Counted from the stretch's first letter, positions 18,400 to 29,795 are shown. The stretch is 64,000 bases of DNA from Gimesia algae (GCF_007746795.1 NZ_CP036343.1:2965369-3029368), one strand, 5' to 3'. The notes: a model not told the origin generated them from the sequence alone. A program made the numbers and translations.

Positions 18400-20064
18400 A
18401 TGTTAAGCAACCGATTTTCAACTCAGATACTCCTGATCGCGTTTCTGAGCATTTCCTTACAGACAGGGTGTGAGACAAGTTCCACACCTGAAGTCAGTCT
18501 GACTCCTGAGGAATCAAATCAACCAGAAACACAATCAGACCAAAAGGTTACTACTGAACCTGCTGTCAAAAAAGAGCAATCTGCTGCAATAAATACACCA
18601 GAGGCTAATCATTCGGCGTCTCAACACGCGACAACACCCGTAAAAAAAACAGCTGCTTCCCCCAGTCCTCCCAAGCCGCTGTTCAAAGACTGGCCGGCTC
18701 CCAGACTGGCGATCGTCCTGACCGGAGAACGGCACGGTTATCTTGAGCCCTGTGGCTGCACACAAAATCAGACGGGGGGCGTTTCCCTGCTGGCCAATCT
18801 CTTCAAACAGATCGAAGAGCGAAAATGGCCTGTGACAGCCTTCGATCTGGGGGGACTGGTCAAACGCAATCGCCGTCAGAGTCAGATCAAATACGAAACC
18901 ATTCTGGCTTCCCTTAAAGACATGAACTATGCAGGCGTCGGACTCGGACCGGAAGAACTTCGTTTCGGAGCTGACATCTTCCTGCAACTGCACAATCCGG
19001 AACCACAGACTCCCAATACTACACCCACATTTCTGGCAGCCAACATCCTTATCCTGGAAACTCCCGAACTTGGTAAAACGGCATTTAAAATTGTAGAAGT
19101 GAGTGGCGTGAAGATGGCGGTCACTTCGATCCTGAGTAAAAGTCACGTCGAAAAATTTCCCGATATTACCTGGCAGGAACCCGCAAAAGTACTGCCCGAT
19201 GTCATCAAACAGATGCAGGCTGCCAAACCCGACCTGATGATTCTCCTCTCGCAGTCGGAAAAAGAAGAATCAAAAGCACTCGCTGAAAAATTTCCTGAGT
19301 TTGACCTTCTGCTGACTTCTGGTGGTGTGGAAGACCCCCTCGGCGAACCTGAGTTCATTGGAAAAACAATGATGGTGGATGTCGGCCATAAAGGGAAAAG
19401 TGCCGGAGTTGTTGGCTACTACCCTGACCAGGCTGACAAAGCAGATCCCTCGAAACGCTTCCGCTTCACGGTAATCGAACTGGATAAACAGCGGTTCAAC
19501 GATACCCCGAAAATGGCTGAACAGATGCAGTTTTATCAGGATCGTCTCAAGCAGGAAGATCTCGCTGCAAAAGAACTACCCATCGATCACCCTCGTGGCG
19601 CCACCTTTGTTGGGGCAGAAACCTGTGGCGAATGCCACACGAAAGCCTATGAAAAATGGCTCACCACCGCACATGCCCACGCCTACGAAAGCCTGATTAA
19701 CGGCCGTAAAGATCAGATTGAACGAGGTGAGAAAATCGTCTCGCGAATCTACGATCCCGAATGTCTCTCCTGCCATGTTACCGGCTGGCATCCTCAAGAA
19801 GTGCTTCGCTACAAAAGTGGATTCGTCAACAAGCAGGAATCTCCCCATCTGTTAGGTCAGCAATGTGAAAACTGCCATGGACCCGGTAGCGGGCATATTG
19901 AACTGGTCGAAATGGATAAGCTCGAAGAAGCAAAGAAAGTCATGCGGGTCACGCTTGCCGAAGCCAAAAAGAACACCTGTTATCAGTGTCATGATCTGGA
20001 CAATAGCCCCAAATTCGAATTCGATTCCTACTGGGAAAAAATCAAACATCCCTGGCGCGATTAA
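18400..20064 (+). CDS. Lipoprotein with metallophosphatase-like domain and four CxxCH haem motifs
   Basis: The product is 554 residues with a lipoprotein signal ending SLQTGC (Cys at about 24). A Ser/Thr/Pro/Gln-rich linker leads to a domain at about 100-350 resembling the UshA/5'-nucleotidase-type metallophosphatase fold: LAIVLTGERHGYLEPCGC, TAFDLGGLVKR, PDLMILLSQSEKEE. The C-terminal part carries CxxCH motifs at residues 409 (CGECH), 455 (CLSCH), 489 (CENCH) and 527 (CYQCH), as in the cytochrome c554-like tetrahaem family. Haem would be attached outside the cytoplasm by the Ccm system. The domain pairing suggests an envelope electron carrier, but its partner and substrate are unknown. GGAAGG lies about 10 bases before the ATG. 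Confidence 0.78.
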   Translation: MLSNRFSTQILLIAFLSISLQTGCETSSTPEVSLTPEESNQPETQSDQKVTTEPAVKKEQSAAINTPEANHSASQHATTPVKKTAASPSPPKPLFKDWPAPRLAIVLTGERHGYLEPCGCTQNQTGGVSLLANLFKQIEERKWPVTAFDLGGLVKRNRRQSQIKYETILASLKDMNYAGVGLGPEELRFGADIFLQLHNPEPQTPNTTPTFLAANILILETPELGKTAFKIVEVSGVKMAVTSILSKSHVEKFPDITWQEPAKVLPDVIKQMQAAKPDLMILLSQSEKEESKALAEKFPEFDLLLTSGGVEDPLGEPEFIGKTMMVDVGHKGKSAGVVGYYPDQADKADPSKRFRFTVIELDKQRFNDTPKMAEQMQFYQDRLKQEDLAAKELPIDHPRGATFVGAETCGECHTKAYEKWLTTAHAHAYESLINGRKDQIERGEKIVSRIYDPECLSCHVTGWHPQEVLRYKSGFVNKQESPHLLGQQCENCHGPGSGHIELVEMDKLEEAKKVMRVTLAEAKKNTCYQCHDLDNSPKFEFDSYWEKIKHPWRD

Positions 20065-20119
20065 TGTTCAACAAGAGCGCTGACCACTTTCACCACTTTA
20101 TTTCAGATGGCTCTCGTTA

Positions 20120-20686
20120 ATGCTGGAAGTCGAACAAAAATTCCGGATTCATGACAAAGAGAAACTCATCGACCAGTTGGCGCATCTGGGTGCCACTCCT
20201 GGTGAACCGATCGAGCAGCATGACTACTACTTTGCACATCCCGTGCGGAACTTCGCGGAAACAGATGAAGCACTCCGCATCCGCCGCAATGGCGCTGATA
20301 ACCGGATTACCTACAAAGGTCCGAAACGGGCTACCATCAGTAAGGTTCGCAAAGAGATCGAACTGGGCTTTGAGTCGGGAGAATCTGCGTTTGAACAACT
20401 GGCAGAAACACTGGAGCTGCTCGGATTCGAACAGGTCCGCACGGTCAAAAAACGACGCACCCCCTATGCTTATTCGCACAATCAGCAAACGTTCGAAATC
20501 ACGATCGATGAAGTTCAGGAACTGGGTACCTTTGCAGAAATCGAGTTGCTTGCCCAAGAAGATCAGCTGGCAGCCGCCGAAGCAGCGATCATCGAACTGG
20601 CAAAATCACTCGAGCTTTCCAATCAAATTCGACTGTCCTATCTGGGCATGCTGATGGATCGGGAAACGGAATCGGCCTCGCAATGA
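20120..20686 (+). CDS. cyaB: CYTH-domain protein, class IV adenylate cyclase (CyaB)-like
   Basis: The 188-residue product opens with MLEVEQKFRI, the E-x-E-x-K signature of CYTH (CyaB-thiamine triphosphatase) enzymes that act on triphosphates in a beta-tunnel. Further charged strands fit the fold: ALRIRRNG, RITYKGPKR, TVKKRRTPYAY, FEITIDEVQELGTFAEIEL. The length matches the CyaB group, annotated as class IV adenylate cyclase. Triphosphatase activity is equally possible and cannot be separated by sequence. It lies 56 bp after the tetrahaem lipoprotein gene and may share its transcript. Confidence 0.85.
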   Translation: MLEVEQKFRIHDKEKLIDQLAHLGATPGEPIEQHDYYFAHPVRNFAETDEALRIRRNGADNRITYKGPKRATISKVRKEIELGFESGESAFEQLAETLELLGFEQVRTVKKRRTPYAYSHNQQTFEITIDEVQELGTFAEIELLAQEDQLAAAEAAIIELAKSLELSNQIRLSYLGMLMDRETESASQ

Positions 20687-20971
20687 GCTTCTTTAATTTT
20701 TCGAAGTTTTCCCCGCTTTTATTCCTTTTCAGACTGGTGTGATTCTGAAATAATTGCCGACAGCAATAAATGTCTCATGTTTTCTATTGTGACAGGAAAG
20801 GGAATATTTTAATATATCTTTGTCCACAATAGGCATTTCTTTTAAAACCATGGGTCGAGACGGCGTTCAATAATAGCGTCCCCGCAATTCTCGATAAATT
20901 AGGCAGTTGCTTCGCCTGACGAACTCGAACTCATTGCGGGGCAAGTGTTATATTATTGAAGGAAGACCTCA

Positions 20972-22063
20972 ATGGCCGCTAAATCTAGATCAAAAAGAGC
21001 AACCCCCCCCGCTCCCCGCACCAATGGCTCCGGCGATTCGGAAGGGATGCTGAAAAACGCCCTGGGACAAATTGAGCAGGCATTCGGCAAAGGCGCAATT
21101 ATGAAACTGACGGGCGCGAATGCCCGGTCGGTTCCCTCTATCGCCAGTGGAGCGCTTTCGCTCGACCTGGCACTGGGTGGTGCCGGATTTCCCCGTGGTC
21201 GTATCATCGAACTCTACGGCCCGGAGTCGAGTGGTAAAACAACACTCGCACTGCATGTCATTGCCAGCGCTCAGAAAGAAGGAGGCATCGCCGCCTTCAT
21301 TGATGCCGAACATGCCCTGGATCCGATCTGGGCCAAAAAACTGGGTGTCAACATTTCCGAACTGCTGGTCAGCCAGCCGACCTTCGGCGAAGAAGGTCTG
21401 CAGATTGCTGAAATGCTGATTAAATCGAACTCTGTAGACGTAATCGTGGTTGACTCAGTCGCAGCCCTGGTCCCCAAAGCGGAACTGGACGGCGAAATTG
21501 GTGATACGCATGTTGGTCTGCAGGCGCGCATGATGAGCCAGGCCATGCGAAAACTGACCGGTGCGATTTCCAAATCGAAAACGACAGTGATTTTCATTAA
21601 CCAGATTCGTGAGAAGATCGGCGTTATGTTCGGTAGCCCCGAAACAACACCCGGTGGTCGCGCATTGAAATTCTACAGCTCTGTACGTGTGGACGTCCGC
21701 CGGATTGCAACTCTCAAAGATGGGGATACGGTGACAGGCATTCGCATGAAAGCCAAGATCGTCAAAAACAAAATTGCGCCCCCATTCCGGATTGCCGAAT
21801 TTGACATGCTCACTACAGGTGGGATTAACTACGAACTCGACCTGCTTGATCTGGCGGTCGAAAACAAAATCGTCAAGAAGAGCGGTAGTTGGTTCAGCTA
21901 TGGTGAATTGCGACTGGGACAAGGCCGTGACAAATCCAAAGTGGTTCTTGAAGAAAATCCGGATATCTGTGAGGAGATCAAACAGAAAATTCTGGCGGCA
22001 CAAGGGGTCATCCCCACTCCCGAAGAAGAGTCCGAACCGGAAACAGAGGCCGTCGAAGCCTGA
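20972..22063 (+). CDS. recA: Recombinase A
   Basis: RecA forms ATP-dependent filaments on single-stranded DNA for homologous recombination and SOS induction. The product has 363 residues, normal for the family. Walker A is GPESSGKT, Walker B is [14 protein letters not shown], and the loops [19 protein letters not shown] and [22 protein letters not shown] are diagnostic. A Lys/Ser/Pro-rich N-terminal extension (residues 1-20) precedes the core. AAGGA ends about 8 bases before ATG. I see no clear LexA operator of the Gram-negative or Gram-positive type in the 285-bp leader; a GAAC-TC-GAAC direct repeat at about 20924-20933 is the only candidate and is weak. It ends at a hairpin at 22104-22145. 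Confidence 0.98.
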   Translation: MAAKSRSKRATPPAPRTNGSGDSEGMLKNALGQIEQAFGKGAIMKLTGANARSVPSIASGALSLDLALGGAGFPRGRIIELYGPESSGKTTLALHVIASAQKEGGIAAFIDAEHALDPIWAKKLGVNISELLVSQPTFGEEGLQIAEMLIKSNSVDVIVVDSVAALVPKAELDGEIGDTHVGLQARMMSQAMRKLTGAISKSKTTVIFINQIREKIGVMFGSPETTPGGRALKFYSSVRVDVRRIATLKDGDTVTGIRMKAKIVKNKIAPPFRIAEFDMLTTGGINYELDLLDLAVENKIVKKSGSWFSYGELRLGQGRDKSKVVLEENPDICEEIKQKILAAQGVIPTPEEESEPETEAVEA

Positions 22064-22103
22064 CCCGATGCCGGGCTGCCCGGCTGAAACATAACCTGAA
22101 TGA

Positions 22104-22145
22104 CAAAGCGACCTTGATGCCCGATCGGTATTCAAGGTCGTTTTG
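22104..22145 (+). terminator. Probable recA terminator
   Basis: CAAAGCGACCTTGA pairs with TCAAGGTCGTTTTG across a 14-base loop, with one G-T mismatch. The 3' arm ends in TTTT. It starts 40 bases after the recA stop and precedes the HtrA-like gene. Confidence 0.7.
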
Positions 22146-22255
22146 CATTGGGTTCGCCCTGAAAAAAATGTAAAATCAAGTCTGGATGATCAGGTGGAAT
22201 TACCGGAGACTCTTCCCACTCTCCAAAACACTTCTGTTTTAATACAAGGTCCTGC

Positions 22256-23869
22256 ATGTTTGATGCTCAACCAACAATATCTGCTCCAGGTCGCCTGTGG
22301 TTAATGAAAACATTCCTCTCAGGAATGCTGATGCTCCCATTCCTGGGCGGTTTACCACTCAGGGGACAAACGCCAGATGCCTCTACTGTAGCGCTGGCGA
22401 TGCAACAGCAAATTATCAAAGCCATTGAACTGTCAGAACCTTCTGTGGTGGCAATCTCAAAAATTAAGATTCCCAAGCAGAAATTTCAATCACGCATCCC
22501 TGCTCCGTTCGGCATCGACCCCAATCAGGGATTCAGTATTTCACAGGATCCACAGGATCTGAATTTCATTCCCAATGAATTTGGATCAGGGGTCCTGATA
22601 CCAGACCCGACTAAACAGAATCGGGTACTGGTACTAACCAATTTCCACCTCACTGAAGGGGGGCCGGTCGCAGAACAAGCGTCCGCTCCGGAAAGCCGAA
22701 TTTATGTGCATACAGCCAACCGACAGGGGTTCTATGCAGAGATTCTCGCTGCAGATCCACGTAGCGACCTGGCCGTTCTCACACCCGTGCAGCCTGTGTC
22801 TCCCGAATATGCACGCTCCCTGACTCCCATCCGATATGGCAATCAGAAACCTGTTAAAAAAGGTCAGTTCGTCATCGCTTTGGGGAACCCCTATGCCATC
22901 GCCCGCGATGGTTCACCCAGTGCGAGTTGGGGGATTATCAGCAATTTTCATCGCTATCCGGTTCCCATTTTTAAACATTTTTTAAATCAGGAAATTGCCA
23001 AGGAAGAAACCCTGCATCACTTTGGCACACTGCTGCAGGTCGATACCCATCTGGACCTGGGAACCAGCGGCGGAGCTCTGCTGGACCTCGAAGGCAACCT
23101 GATTGGAGTCACGACCGCACTGGCAGCACTGGAGGGATATGAAAAGTCGGTTGGCTATGCGATTCCCATTGATCAATCAACTTTGAGAATCATCGACAGT
23201 CTCGCTGCAGGTCTCGAAGCCGAATATGGTTTCCTGGGCATCGAACCTGCCACGCTGGATCGGGGTCAGGTACGCAGCAGCTTTCCTGGAGCAGTTGGTC
23301 TGGTCGCCCCTTTTTACGTGGAAGCTTCTCGGGTCAAACAGCATTCACCTGCACAACTGGCCGGGATGCTGCCCCATGACCTCATTCTTTCCGTGAATGG
23401 TCAGAAATTGACTCATGATCTGGATCTGATGCGTGAAGTTGGTAAAGCTGGTGCAGGAAATGAGATAAAGCTTCAAATATTGAGAGGAAAAAAAGCGCGT
23501 GAGTTGACTCTGAACGTGAAACTGGGAAAATGGCCCGTAGCGGATGATGAAGGGATTGTGCAAACCCGCTATCGCCATCCTCTCTGGCGCGGACTTAGAG
23601 TCGATTATCCTACTGCTCGCAGGAAATATACATTCAGTCCGTTCAGTTATCCACCTGCTGTCGTCGTAACTCATGTTGCTCCGGACAGCCCTGCACAACA
23701 GGCTGGGCTCAAGGAAGGTGCCTTTATCAGCCAGATCAATGGACAAGCGGTTCAAACACCGGATTCGTTCTATCAGGAAGCACAAAAAGTCAACAACTCA
23801 CCGGTAACCTTACTATATCTGGATGGCCAAAAGCTGATCCTTCCCCCAGCAAGCAATAAGAAACAATGA
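22256..23869 (+). CDS. HtrA/DegP-like secreted serine protease with two PDZ domains
   Basis: The product is 537 residues with an N-terminal hydrophobic segment (about 17-35) acting as signal peptide or anchor. The trypsin-like domain shows the catalytic triad: His131 in [11 protein letters not shown], Asp171 in DPRSDLAVL, and Ser271 in [22 protein letters not shown]. Two PDZ regions follow, about 325-420 and 440-530, each with the xAxxAG-type loop ([38 protein letters not shown]). The family handles misfolded envelope proteins. ATG 22256 has AAGGT five bases upstream; ATG 22304 is an alternative. The stop overlaps the alaS start by four bases, an unexpected coupling of a protease to a tRNA synthetase. 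Confidence 0.88.
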   Translation: MFDAQPTISAPGRLWLMKTFLSGMLMLPFLGGLPLRGQTPDASTVALAMQQQIIKAIELSEPSVVAISKIKIPKQKFQSRIPAPFGIDPNQGFSISQDPQDLNFIPNEFGSGVLIPDPTKQNRVLVLTNFHLTEGGPVAEQASAPESRIYVHTANRQGFYAEILAADPRSDLAVLTPVQPVSPEYARSLTPIRYGNQKPVKKGQFVIALGNPYAIARDGSPSASWGIISNFHRYPVPIFKHFLNQEIAKEETLHHFGTLLQVDTHLDLGTSGGALLDLEGNLIGVTTALAALEGYEKSVGYAIPIDQSTLRIIDSLAAGLEAEYGFLGIEPATLDRGQVRSSFPGAVGLVAPFYVEASRVKQHSPAQLAGMLPHDLILSVNGQKLTHDLDLMREVGKAGAGNEIKLQILRGKKARELTLNVKLGKWPVADDEGIVQTRYRHPLWRGLRVDYPTARRKYTFSPFSYPPAVVVTHVAPDSPAQQAGLKEGAFISQINGQAVQTPDSFYQEAQKVNNSPVTLLYLDGQKLILPPASNKKQ

Positions 23870-26493
23870 AAACAGACGAACTTCGCGAAAGCTATCTTTC
23901 CTTCTTTGAAGAAAAAGGTTGTGTCAAGCGCCCCTCTGATGTGCTGGTCCCCCGGGATGATAAAACAGTTCTGTTCACACCAGCCGGGATGAACCAGTTC
24001 AAGGAGCAGTTTCTTGGAGTCGGTAAACTCGATTTCACCCGTGCCACAACCTGCCAGATGTGTCTGCGAACCGGCGATATCCAGAACGTGGGCGTCACCG
24101 CATACCACCACACATTCTTCGAAATGCTGGGCAACTTCTCGTTTGGCGATTACTTCAAACGCGAAGCCATCCACTGGGCCTGGGAATATCTCACCGATAA
24201 AAAATATCTGGGACTCGATCCGAGTCTGCTCTCAGTTACCGTCTATCAGGAAGATGATGAAGCCTACAGTATCTGGCATGATGAGATCAAACTGCCTGCG
24301 AACCGAATCAGTCGTGAAAACGAACACGAAAACTTCTGGCCCGCCGGTGCTCCCTCTGACGGCCCCGATGGAGTTTGTGGCCCGTGCAGTGAAATTTTCT
24401 ATCATCCCAACGGTGGTAAAGATAACGTCGAGATCTGGAACCTCGTCTTCACACAGTTTAACCGGGTGGGAGGTCCTCCCGATAATCTCAAGCCCCTTCC
24501 CAAAAAGAACATCGATACCGGAATGGGTCTGGAGCGGACCGCCTCCGTACTCCAGGGAGTCCGCAGCAACTTTGAGATCGACACGCTCAAACAGCTCTGC
24601 CTGGCCGCCGGTGATATCGTCGGTACAGGTTACGATTTCGATGCCGCTTCCGGACGACCGGTCCGTCGTATTTCGGACCATGTACGGGCCATCACATTCA
24701 GTATCCATGAAGGGGTCAATCCAGGCAGAGACAGAGAGAGCTACGTGGTCAGGCAGCTACTGCGTCGCGCGCTGCTGGAAGGATACCTGCTCGGCAAACA
24801 TGAACCGTTTCTGCACAAGTTGGTACCGGCTGTTGTTGAGATCATGAAAACTCCCTACCCCGATATCGCTAAAACTGTCGAAAATGTGCAGAACACAATC
24901 AAAGAAGAAGAAGAGCAGTTCCTGGGCGTCGTCGAAAAAGGACTCTCCCGTTTTGAAGGTTTCCTGAAATCAGCAGAACAGGCAGGCAGTTCGGTCATCT
25001 CCGGGGAAGATGCCTTTGACCTGCATCAGACCGATGGTTTCCTGATCGAACTGACGGAAGCCCTCGCTGCCAAGAACAACATGTCCGTCAACCGGACCGA
25101 GTTCAATAACATGATGCAGCAGCACAAAGAAGGTAGTGGCAGCGGTGCCTTCCTGGACTCCGTCATGTCAGAAGGCCCCCTGACGGCACTTCATAAAACG
25201 ATCAGTGAAACTGACTTTAAAGGCTACCAGACTACGGAGACGGAATCCAAAGTCATGGGCATCATCGCCGAAGACAGACTGGTCGAGTCCATGGTCGAGA
25301 AAGGCCATGCACACCCGGTTGTTGTCGTTCTCGACCAGACCCCTTTCTACGCAGAAGCAGGTGGACAGGTAGGCGACACCGGATACCTCGAAGCTGACGG
25401 AATTAAATTCGAAGTCACAAATACCCAGAAAAACGCAGGCCTGACTCTGCATATCGGACACCTGCTGACAGGCAAGCTGGAACAGGGACAGACCCTTACA
25501 GCAACGGTCACAGAACCACGACGTTCCGGAATTCAACGCGCGCACTCGGCGACACATCTGCTGCATCATGCACTGCATACTGTTCTGGGAGATAACGCCA
25601 TGCAGCGTGGATCCAAGGTGGAAGAAGATACGCTCCGCTTCGACTTTTCCCACAGTAAAGCAGTCACACCGGAACAGATCAGCCGGATTGAAGATATTAT
25701 CAACCAACGCGTCTCCGAAGGGGCGCCCGTCACGACGGAACTGATGAAACTTCAGAAAGCCAAGACCCTTGGTGCCATGGCACTTTTCGGCGAAAAATAT
25801 CCCGATAACGTACGCGTGGTCCAGATGGGTGACTTCAGTACCGAACTCTGTGGGGGCACCCACCTTTCCAATACAGGACAGGTCGGCTTATGCAAGATCA
25901 TTAACGAAGAACTCGTCGCCAAAGGGGTGCGTCGTATCTATGCTCTCACTGGTCCGAAGGCACTGGAAAAAACCAGAAACACAGAGAAACTGCTGCTGGA
26001 AATTGCTGCCCAGTTGAAAGTCCCGCGTCCCGACGATTTGCCGGTCCGCATTCAACACCTGCAGGACGAACTCCGCGAAACCAAAAAACAGCTCACCAAA
26101 TTTTCCAGTAAGTCACTCGCGGGAACCGCTGATGATCTACTGGAAGAGGCACCTGTTGTGAACGATGTTAAAATCGTAGCTTATCATGCCAAAGATGCGT
26201 CACGTGATCAACTGCGAGAGTTGGCGGATCATCTGCGGAAAAAAGGCAAACAGGTCGCGCTGATCCTGGGAACGGTACTCGACGGCAAAGTCGCATTGAT
26301 GGCTGCCGTCAATGCCGACCTGGTAAAACAGGGTCTCAAAGCCGGTGACTGCGTCAAAGCAGCCGCCAAGGTGGTAGGCGGCGGTGGTGGAGGTCGTCCC
26401 GATATGGCTGAAGCCGGCGGAAAAGATCCCGAGAAACTGGACGAAGCACTCAAAACCGGCGCAGACTACTACCGCAGTCAGTTGGAAGCCTGA
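23866..26493 (+). CDS. alaS: Alanyl-tRNA synthetase
   Basis: AlaS charges tRNA-Ala and edits Ser/Gly mischarging. The product is 875 residues, full length. The class II catalytic core opens with [20 protein letters not shown] and includes [15 protein letters not shown] and [20 protein letters not shown]-type sequence. Editing-domain zinc ligands are visible in [11 protein letters not shown] and [13 protein letters not shown]. The C-terminal DHHA1 domain contains the glycine run in [20 protein letters not shown]. Its ATG overlaps the TGA of the HtrA-like gene (ATGA), so translation is likely coupled. It is convergent with the DapA-family gene 27 bases downstream. Confidence 0.98.
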   Translation: MKTDELRESYLSFFEEKGCVKRPSDVLVPRDDKTVLFTPAGMNQFKEQFLGVGKLDFTRATTCQMCLRTGDIQNVGVTAYHHTFFEMLGNFSFGDYFKREAIHWAWEYLTDKKYLGLDPSLLSVTVYQEDDEAYSIWHDEIKLPANRISRENEHENFWPAGAPSDGPDGVCGPCSEIFYHPNGGKDNVEIWNLVFTQFNRVGGPPDNLKPLPKKNIDTGMGLERTASVLQGVRSNFEIDTLKQLCLAAGDIVGTGYDFDAASGRPVRRISDHVRAITFSIHEGVNPGRDRESYVVRQLLRRALLEGYLLGKHEPFLHKLVPAVVEIMKTPYPDIAKTVENVQNTIKEEEEQFLGVVEKGLSRFEGFLKSAEQAGSSVISGEDAFDLHQTDGFLIELTEALAAKNNMSVNRTEFNNMMQQHKEGSGSGAFLDSVMSEGPLTALHKTISETDFKGYQTTETESKVMGIIAEDRLVESMVEKGHAHPVVVVLDQTPFYAEAGGQVGDTGYLEADGIKFEVTNTQKNAGLTLHIGHLLTGKLEQGQTLTATVTEPRRSGIQRAHSATHLLHHALHTVLGDNAMQRGSKVEEDTLRFDFSHSKAVTPEQISRIEDIINQRVSEGAPVTTELMKLQKAKTLGAMALFGEKYPDNVRVVQMGDFSTELCGGTHLSNTGQVGLCKIINEELVAKGVRRIYALTGPKALEKTRNTEKLLLEIAAQLKVPRPDDLPVRIQHLQDELRETKKQLTKFSSKSLAGTADDLLEEAPVVNDVKIVAYHAKDASRDQLRELADHLRKKGKQVALILGTVLDGKVALMAAVNADLVKQGLKAGDCVKAAAKVVGGGGGGRPDMAEAGGKDPEKLDEALKTGADYYRSQLEA

Positions 26494-26520
26494 GGCTGAC
26501 TGAGAATCCGGTTCTACCTC

Positions 26521-27546
26521 TTAGAGTAGATTACGGCGATTGAGTTCCGCGACAACACGTTGCACGATTTGTGAAACATCGTTGTTGCCGAGCTCTTCCG
26601 TAATTCCAGTGGCACAACCACCGATGGGCTCATTGGTAAAACCATGTTCGGAGAGCATGCACTGCAGAGTCCGACTCAGCGTAGAAATATCTGTCTTCTG
26701 CTCTGATGTGATCGGCTGCCGTCCCTGCCCCATCTGAAAACCACGCAGTTCAACCGCAGCCCGGAATCCTTCCGGGAATTCAGCGGAATAAATCATCGTG
26801 TCGAACAAGGTCAACAGGTCATACTGTACGCGGCGGGCTTCATCCAGTTGGGCCGACATCGTCAAATCATATAACTTGCGTGTCAGTTCAGGAACAACGC
26901 CTGAACTCGCATTGGTCCCGCCGTCGGCACCACTCAGTAGTAACGGCATTAAGGCGGCATCCCAACCGGTCAGAAATGAGAACTCAGGACGATTCGGACG
27001 CACTGCCTGAATCATACGGATCATATTGGGAATGTCGCCTGAAGAATCCTTGATTGCGACGATCTTCTCGCACTCTTCTGAGAGACGCTGAATCGTAGGC
27101 ACGTCAATCGGACTGGCGAACATCGGAATGTTGTAGAGAGTCACGTCGATCGGAGTATTATCACCAATTTCCTTGAAATAAGCATAAACCGATGCTGGAC
27201 TCAATTTGTAATAAAAGGGGGCCACAATTGCGACAGCACGGATTCCCAGGCCATGATAATACTCACAGGCCTTGATGGTTTCGCGGACATTCGCTTCGGC
27301 TGCTCCTGCCAGAATTGGAACGCGTCCTCGAGTCTGGTCAGCGATGATGGCTACGATCCGTCGCCGCTCTTCGGGTGTGAATCGAGTAAATTCCCCCGTG
27401 GACCCATTGGGATACAGGCCGTGTACCCCTTTTTCAATCAGCCAGTCGATATAACGTCTGAGTTCCGGCTCATTGATTTCGCCGCGAGAGTCATAAGGGA
27501 CCAGATTGGGTGTAAAAATTCCACTGAGCTTAGATTGGGGATTCAT
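26521..27546 (-). CDS. DapA/NanA-family class I aldolase
   Basis: A 341-residue (beta/alpha)8 lyase of the dihydrodipicolinate synthase/N-acetylneuraminate lyase family. The pyruvate carboxylate-binding motif NGSTGEF lies at 47-53, the catalytic Tyr at 138 (LYNIPMF) and the Schiff-base Lys at 166 ([10 protein letters not shown]). It is about 45 residues longer than typical DapA, with an extra C-terminal helix-rich segment ([12 protein letters not shown] onward). No lysine-pathway neighbour is present, so a role in sugar-acid or sialic-acid-like catabolism is as likely as lysine synthesis. The NhaC-type antiporter gene lies 89 bp upstream on the same strand. Confidence 0.85.
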   Translation of the reverse strand: MNPQSKLSGIFTPNLVPYDSRGEINEPELRRYIDWLIEKGVHGLYPNGSTGEFTRFTPEERRRIVAIIADQTRGRVPILAGAAEANVRETIKACEYYHGLGIRAVAIVAPFYYKLSPASVYAYFKEIGDNTPIDVTLYNIPMFASPIDVPTIQRLSEECEKIVAIKDSSGDIPNMIRMIQAVRPNRPEFSFLTGWDAALMPLLLSGADGGTNASSGVVPELTRKLYDLTMSAQLDEARRVQYDLLTLFDTMIYSAEFPEGFRAAVELRGFQMGQGRQPITSEQKTDISTLSRTLQCMLSEHGFTNEPIGGCATGITEELGNNDVSQIVQRVVAELNRRNLL

Positions 27547-27635
27547 TCTGAGAGCTACCTATACCTAGAAACAGATTCGCTAACTTACGGAGTCTAGGAA
27601 GAGTATAGCATACAAATCAAAGGGACGACACAGTT

Positions 27636-29795
27636 TCAGGCCTCTTCAGTGGACTCTTCTGCAGACTCTGGGTCAGCTTCGGAATCTGAATCATTCGTAT
27701 CGGTTATGCCCTCTTCATCGGTTTCACGATCCTCAGAAAGGTTAAAATCCTCAGCACGCACCCCGGCATCCAATAGTTTTTGGGCCTCCGCTTCGGCAGA
27801 TTTCCCGTAAAACTGCAGGATCAGAAATAATACAACCAGGCCGACCGGCAATAGAATATAAGGTTGAATTCCAAAACCAACAGGAATATATCCAAACAAA
27901 ACAGAAACGGTGGCGACAGTCATAGCATAAGGCATTTGTGTCAGCACATGATCCAGATGATCAGATCCCGAAGCCGCTGAAGAGAGTACAGTGGTATCCG
28001 AAATCGGGGAGCAGTGATCTCCGAAAATCGCTCCCGCCAGCACCCCACCGATTGTCCCCAGCATCAGATGATGATTCGGATCCGCTTCATTTAAGGGAAC
28101 CAGGAGGCTGTAAGTCAATGAAATCGACAAAGGCATCAACAGTCCCATCGTTGACCAGGAACTACCGGTCGCAAAACTGACAGCCGCTGCTAATAGAAAT
28201 GTAATCGTCGGCATCCAGTTTGGTGACAGGCTGCCTGAGAGAAGTTCCACCAGCACACCAGCTGTATTCAGGTGATTTTCATCACACACCGTCGCCACCG
28301 ACCAGGCAAGGACCAGAATCAAAATGGCCAGGAACATACTCTTCGCTCCCGCAGACCAGGCTTCGACACATTCGTTTAACGAGAGTGATTTGGAAAAACT
28401 GCAGCTGGCAACCGCGGCAATGGAAGCCAGAAAAGAGGAAATCAGCAGCACCCGATTCGGCGAAGCATGCTCGAGAATTTTACTCATCGATTTATCAAGT
28501 AACGGTAGTCCCTGCTGGAGCCGTCCCAAATTCAACCGATCGATCTCAATCGCCCCCGTCCACCACAAACCAATCATCGCCAGTCCCAGTAATACCGAGA
28601 GCGGAATCAATGCGTTGCGTAACAAGTGACGGCGTGCCAGATCACCATTATCAGCCCCCAACTCGGCTTCCACCACATTGAAACGCCCCGGTCGTACCAG
28701 TTGGTTATAAGCAATCGCACGTGTTTCGGCTTTGAGCATCGGACCAAAATCGTTGCCCAGATAGGCCACTAACCAGACAAAAGCCAGCAGATGCAGTGGA
28801 TAAAACCGATAAGGCAGACTATATAAAAATGTGGTGTAGTAATCTTCGCTGATTCCCAGGCTGCTGTAGGTATCTGCAATATATCCGATTTCCACGCCAA
28901 CCCAGGTCGAGATAATCGCGATTCCCGATACCGGAGCCGCGGTGGAATCCACCAGGAATGCCAGTTTCTCCCGTGAGACTTTCATCCGGTCAGTAAAGGG
29001 ACGCATGGAAGTCCCTACCAGCAGTGAGTTGGCATAGTCATCAAAAAACACGACCAGCCCCAGAAACCAGGTCATCAACTGACTGTGTTCACGCTTCGTC
29101 GCATAACGCGAAAGCCGATTGACCAGCGCAGCAGTCCCCCCACCAGCCGACATCACTCCCACCATCGCACCTAGAAACATCGTAAACAGGATGATCATCA
29201 TATGGGAATAACTGCTGCTTCCCGGTTCGACGATCTCATGAATTACGAACGTATCCAGAGTATGCACGAAACCCAGAAACAGATTCCCATGCGCTAAAAT
29301 GACCGCCCCGACCCAGATGCTGACCAGTAAAGCCAGAATGATATTTCGAAACCAGACCGCGAGAATGACAGCAATGATGGGAGGCAGCAGACTTAACCAG
29401 CGTGAGATTCGATAAACCACGACTGTAGCGGCACCGCGACTGTCAGGGTCAACAACGATTGTATCTGCAGTAATGAAGACCTTCTGATTTTGTGCCAGGT
29501 CCGTTTTGAGCTCAAGTACCCCGTTTTCAAATGGCGGTAATGCGGTATCAACGTCTCTGACCCACAATTCCAGACCAATAATCTGTTTCGGATGCCCCGA
29601 GAATTCTCTATCGAGAGTTCCATCCAGTTTGATCGCACGGAGCGTTACCTGGCTGACGGGAATACCAATTACGGCAATGTCGGGTGCTTCAATCTCGTAG
29701 CGGGCAGGCTCTTTCTGGAGAGGCACATCCGTAATCTGATCGGTCTGCGCCAGAAAGCTGGTTAATATAATCAGCAATGAATGAATCGCCGCCAT
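27636..29795 (-). CDS. NhaC-family Na+/H+ antiporter with periplasmic N-terminal domain
   Basis: The 719-residue product has a short signal-like segment (1-17) followed by about 130 residues of predicted beta-rich extracytoplasmic sequence (ITDVPLQKEPARYEIEAPDI). A large polytopic region then holds about 12 helices, with antiporter-family signatures GAMVGVMSAGGGTAALV, FFDDYANSLLVGTSMRPFTD and AGAIFGDHCSPISDTTVLSS. The C-terminal ~50 residues are a Glu/Asp/Ser-rich acidic tail. The core fits the NhaC/SLC transporter group common in marine bacteria; the exchanged ion or organic substrate is not known. GAGGGACG precedes ATG 29795. Confidence 0.82.
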   Translation of the reverse strand: MAAIHSLLIILTSFLAQTDQITDVPLQKEPARYEIEAPDIAVIGIPVSQVTLRAIKLDGTLDREFSGHPKQIIGLELWVRDVDTALPPFENGVLELKTDLAQNQKVFITADTIVVDPDSRGAATVVVYRISRWLSLLPPIIAVILAVWFRNIILALLVSIWVGAVILAHGNLFLGFVHTLDTFVIHEIVEPGSSSYSHMMIILFTMFLGAMVGVMSAGGGTAALVNRLSRYATKREHSQLMTWFLGLVVFFDDYANSLLVGTSMRPFTDRMKVSREKLAFLVDSTAAPVSGIAIISTWVGVEIGYIADTYSSLGISEDYYTTFLYSLPYRFYPLHLLAFVWLVAYLGNDFGPMLKAETRAIAYNQLVRPGRFNVVEAELGADNGDLARRHLLRNALIPLSVLLGLAMIGLWWTGAIEIDRLNLGRLQQGLPLLDKSMSKILEHASPNRVLLISSFLASIAAVASCSFSKSLSLNECVEAWSAGAKSMFLAILILVLAWSVATVCDENHLNTAGVLVELLSGSLSPNWMPTITFLLAAAVSFATGSSWSTMGLLMPLSISLTYSLLVPLNEADPNHHLMLGTIGGVLAGAIFGDHCSPISDTTVLSSAASGSDHLDHVLTQMPYAMTVATVSVLFGYIPVGFGIQPYILLPVGLVVLFLILQFYGKSAEAEAQKLLDAGVRAEDFNLSEDRETDEEGITDTNDSDSEADPESAEESTEEA

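Noticed and set aside
20868-20905. AATAGCGTCCCCGCAATTCTC upstream of recA, similar in part to the dispersed repeat
   Set aside because: Only about nine bases match and neither terminus nor the paired arm is present, so I do not count it as a seventh copy.
20922-20935. GAAC-TC-GAAC direct repeat upstream of recA as a LexA box
   Set aside because: Spacing does not match known LexA operators that I can name, and no second site supports it.
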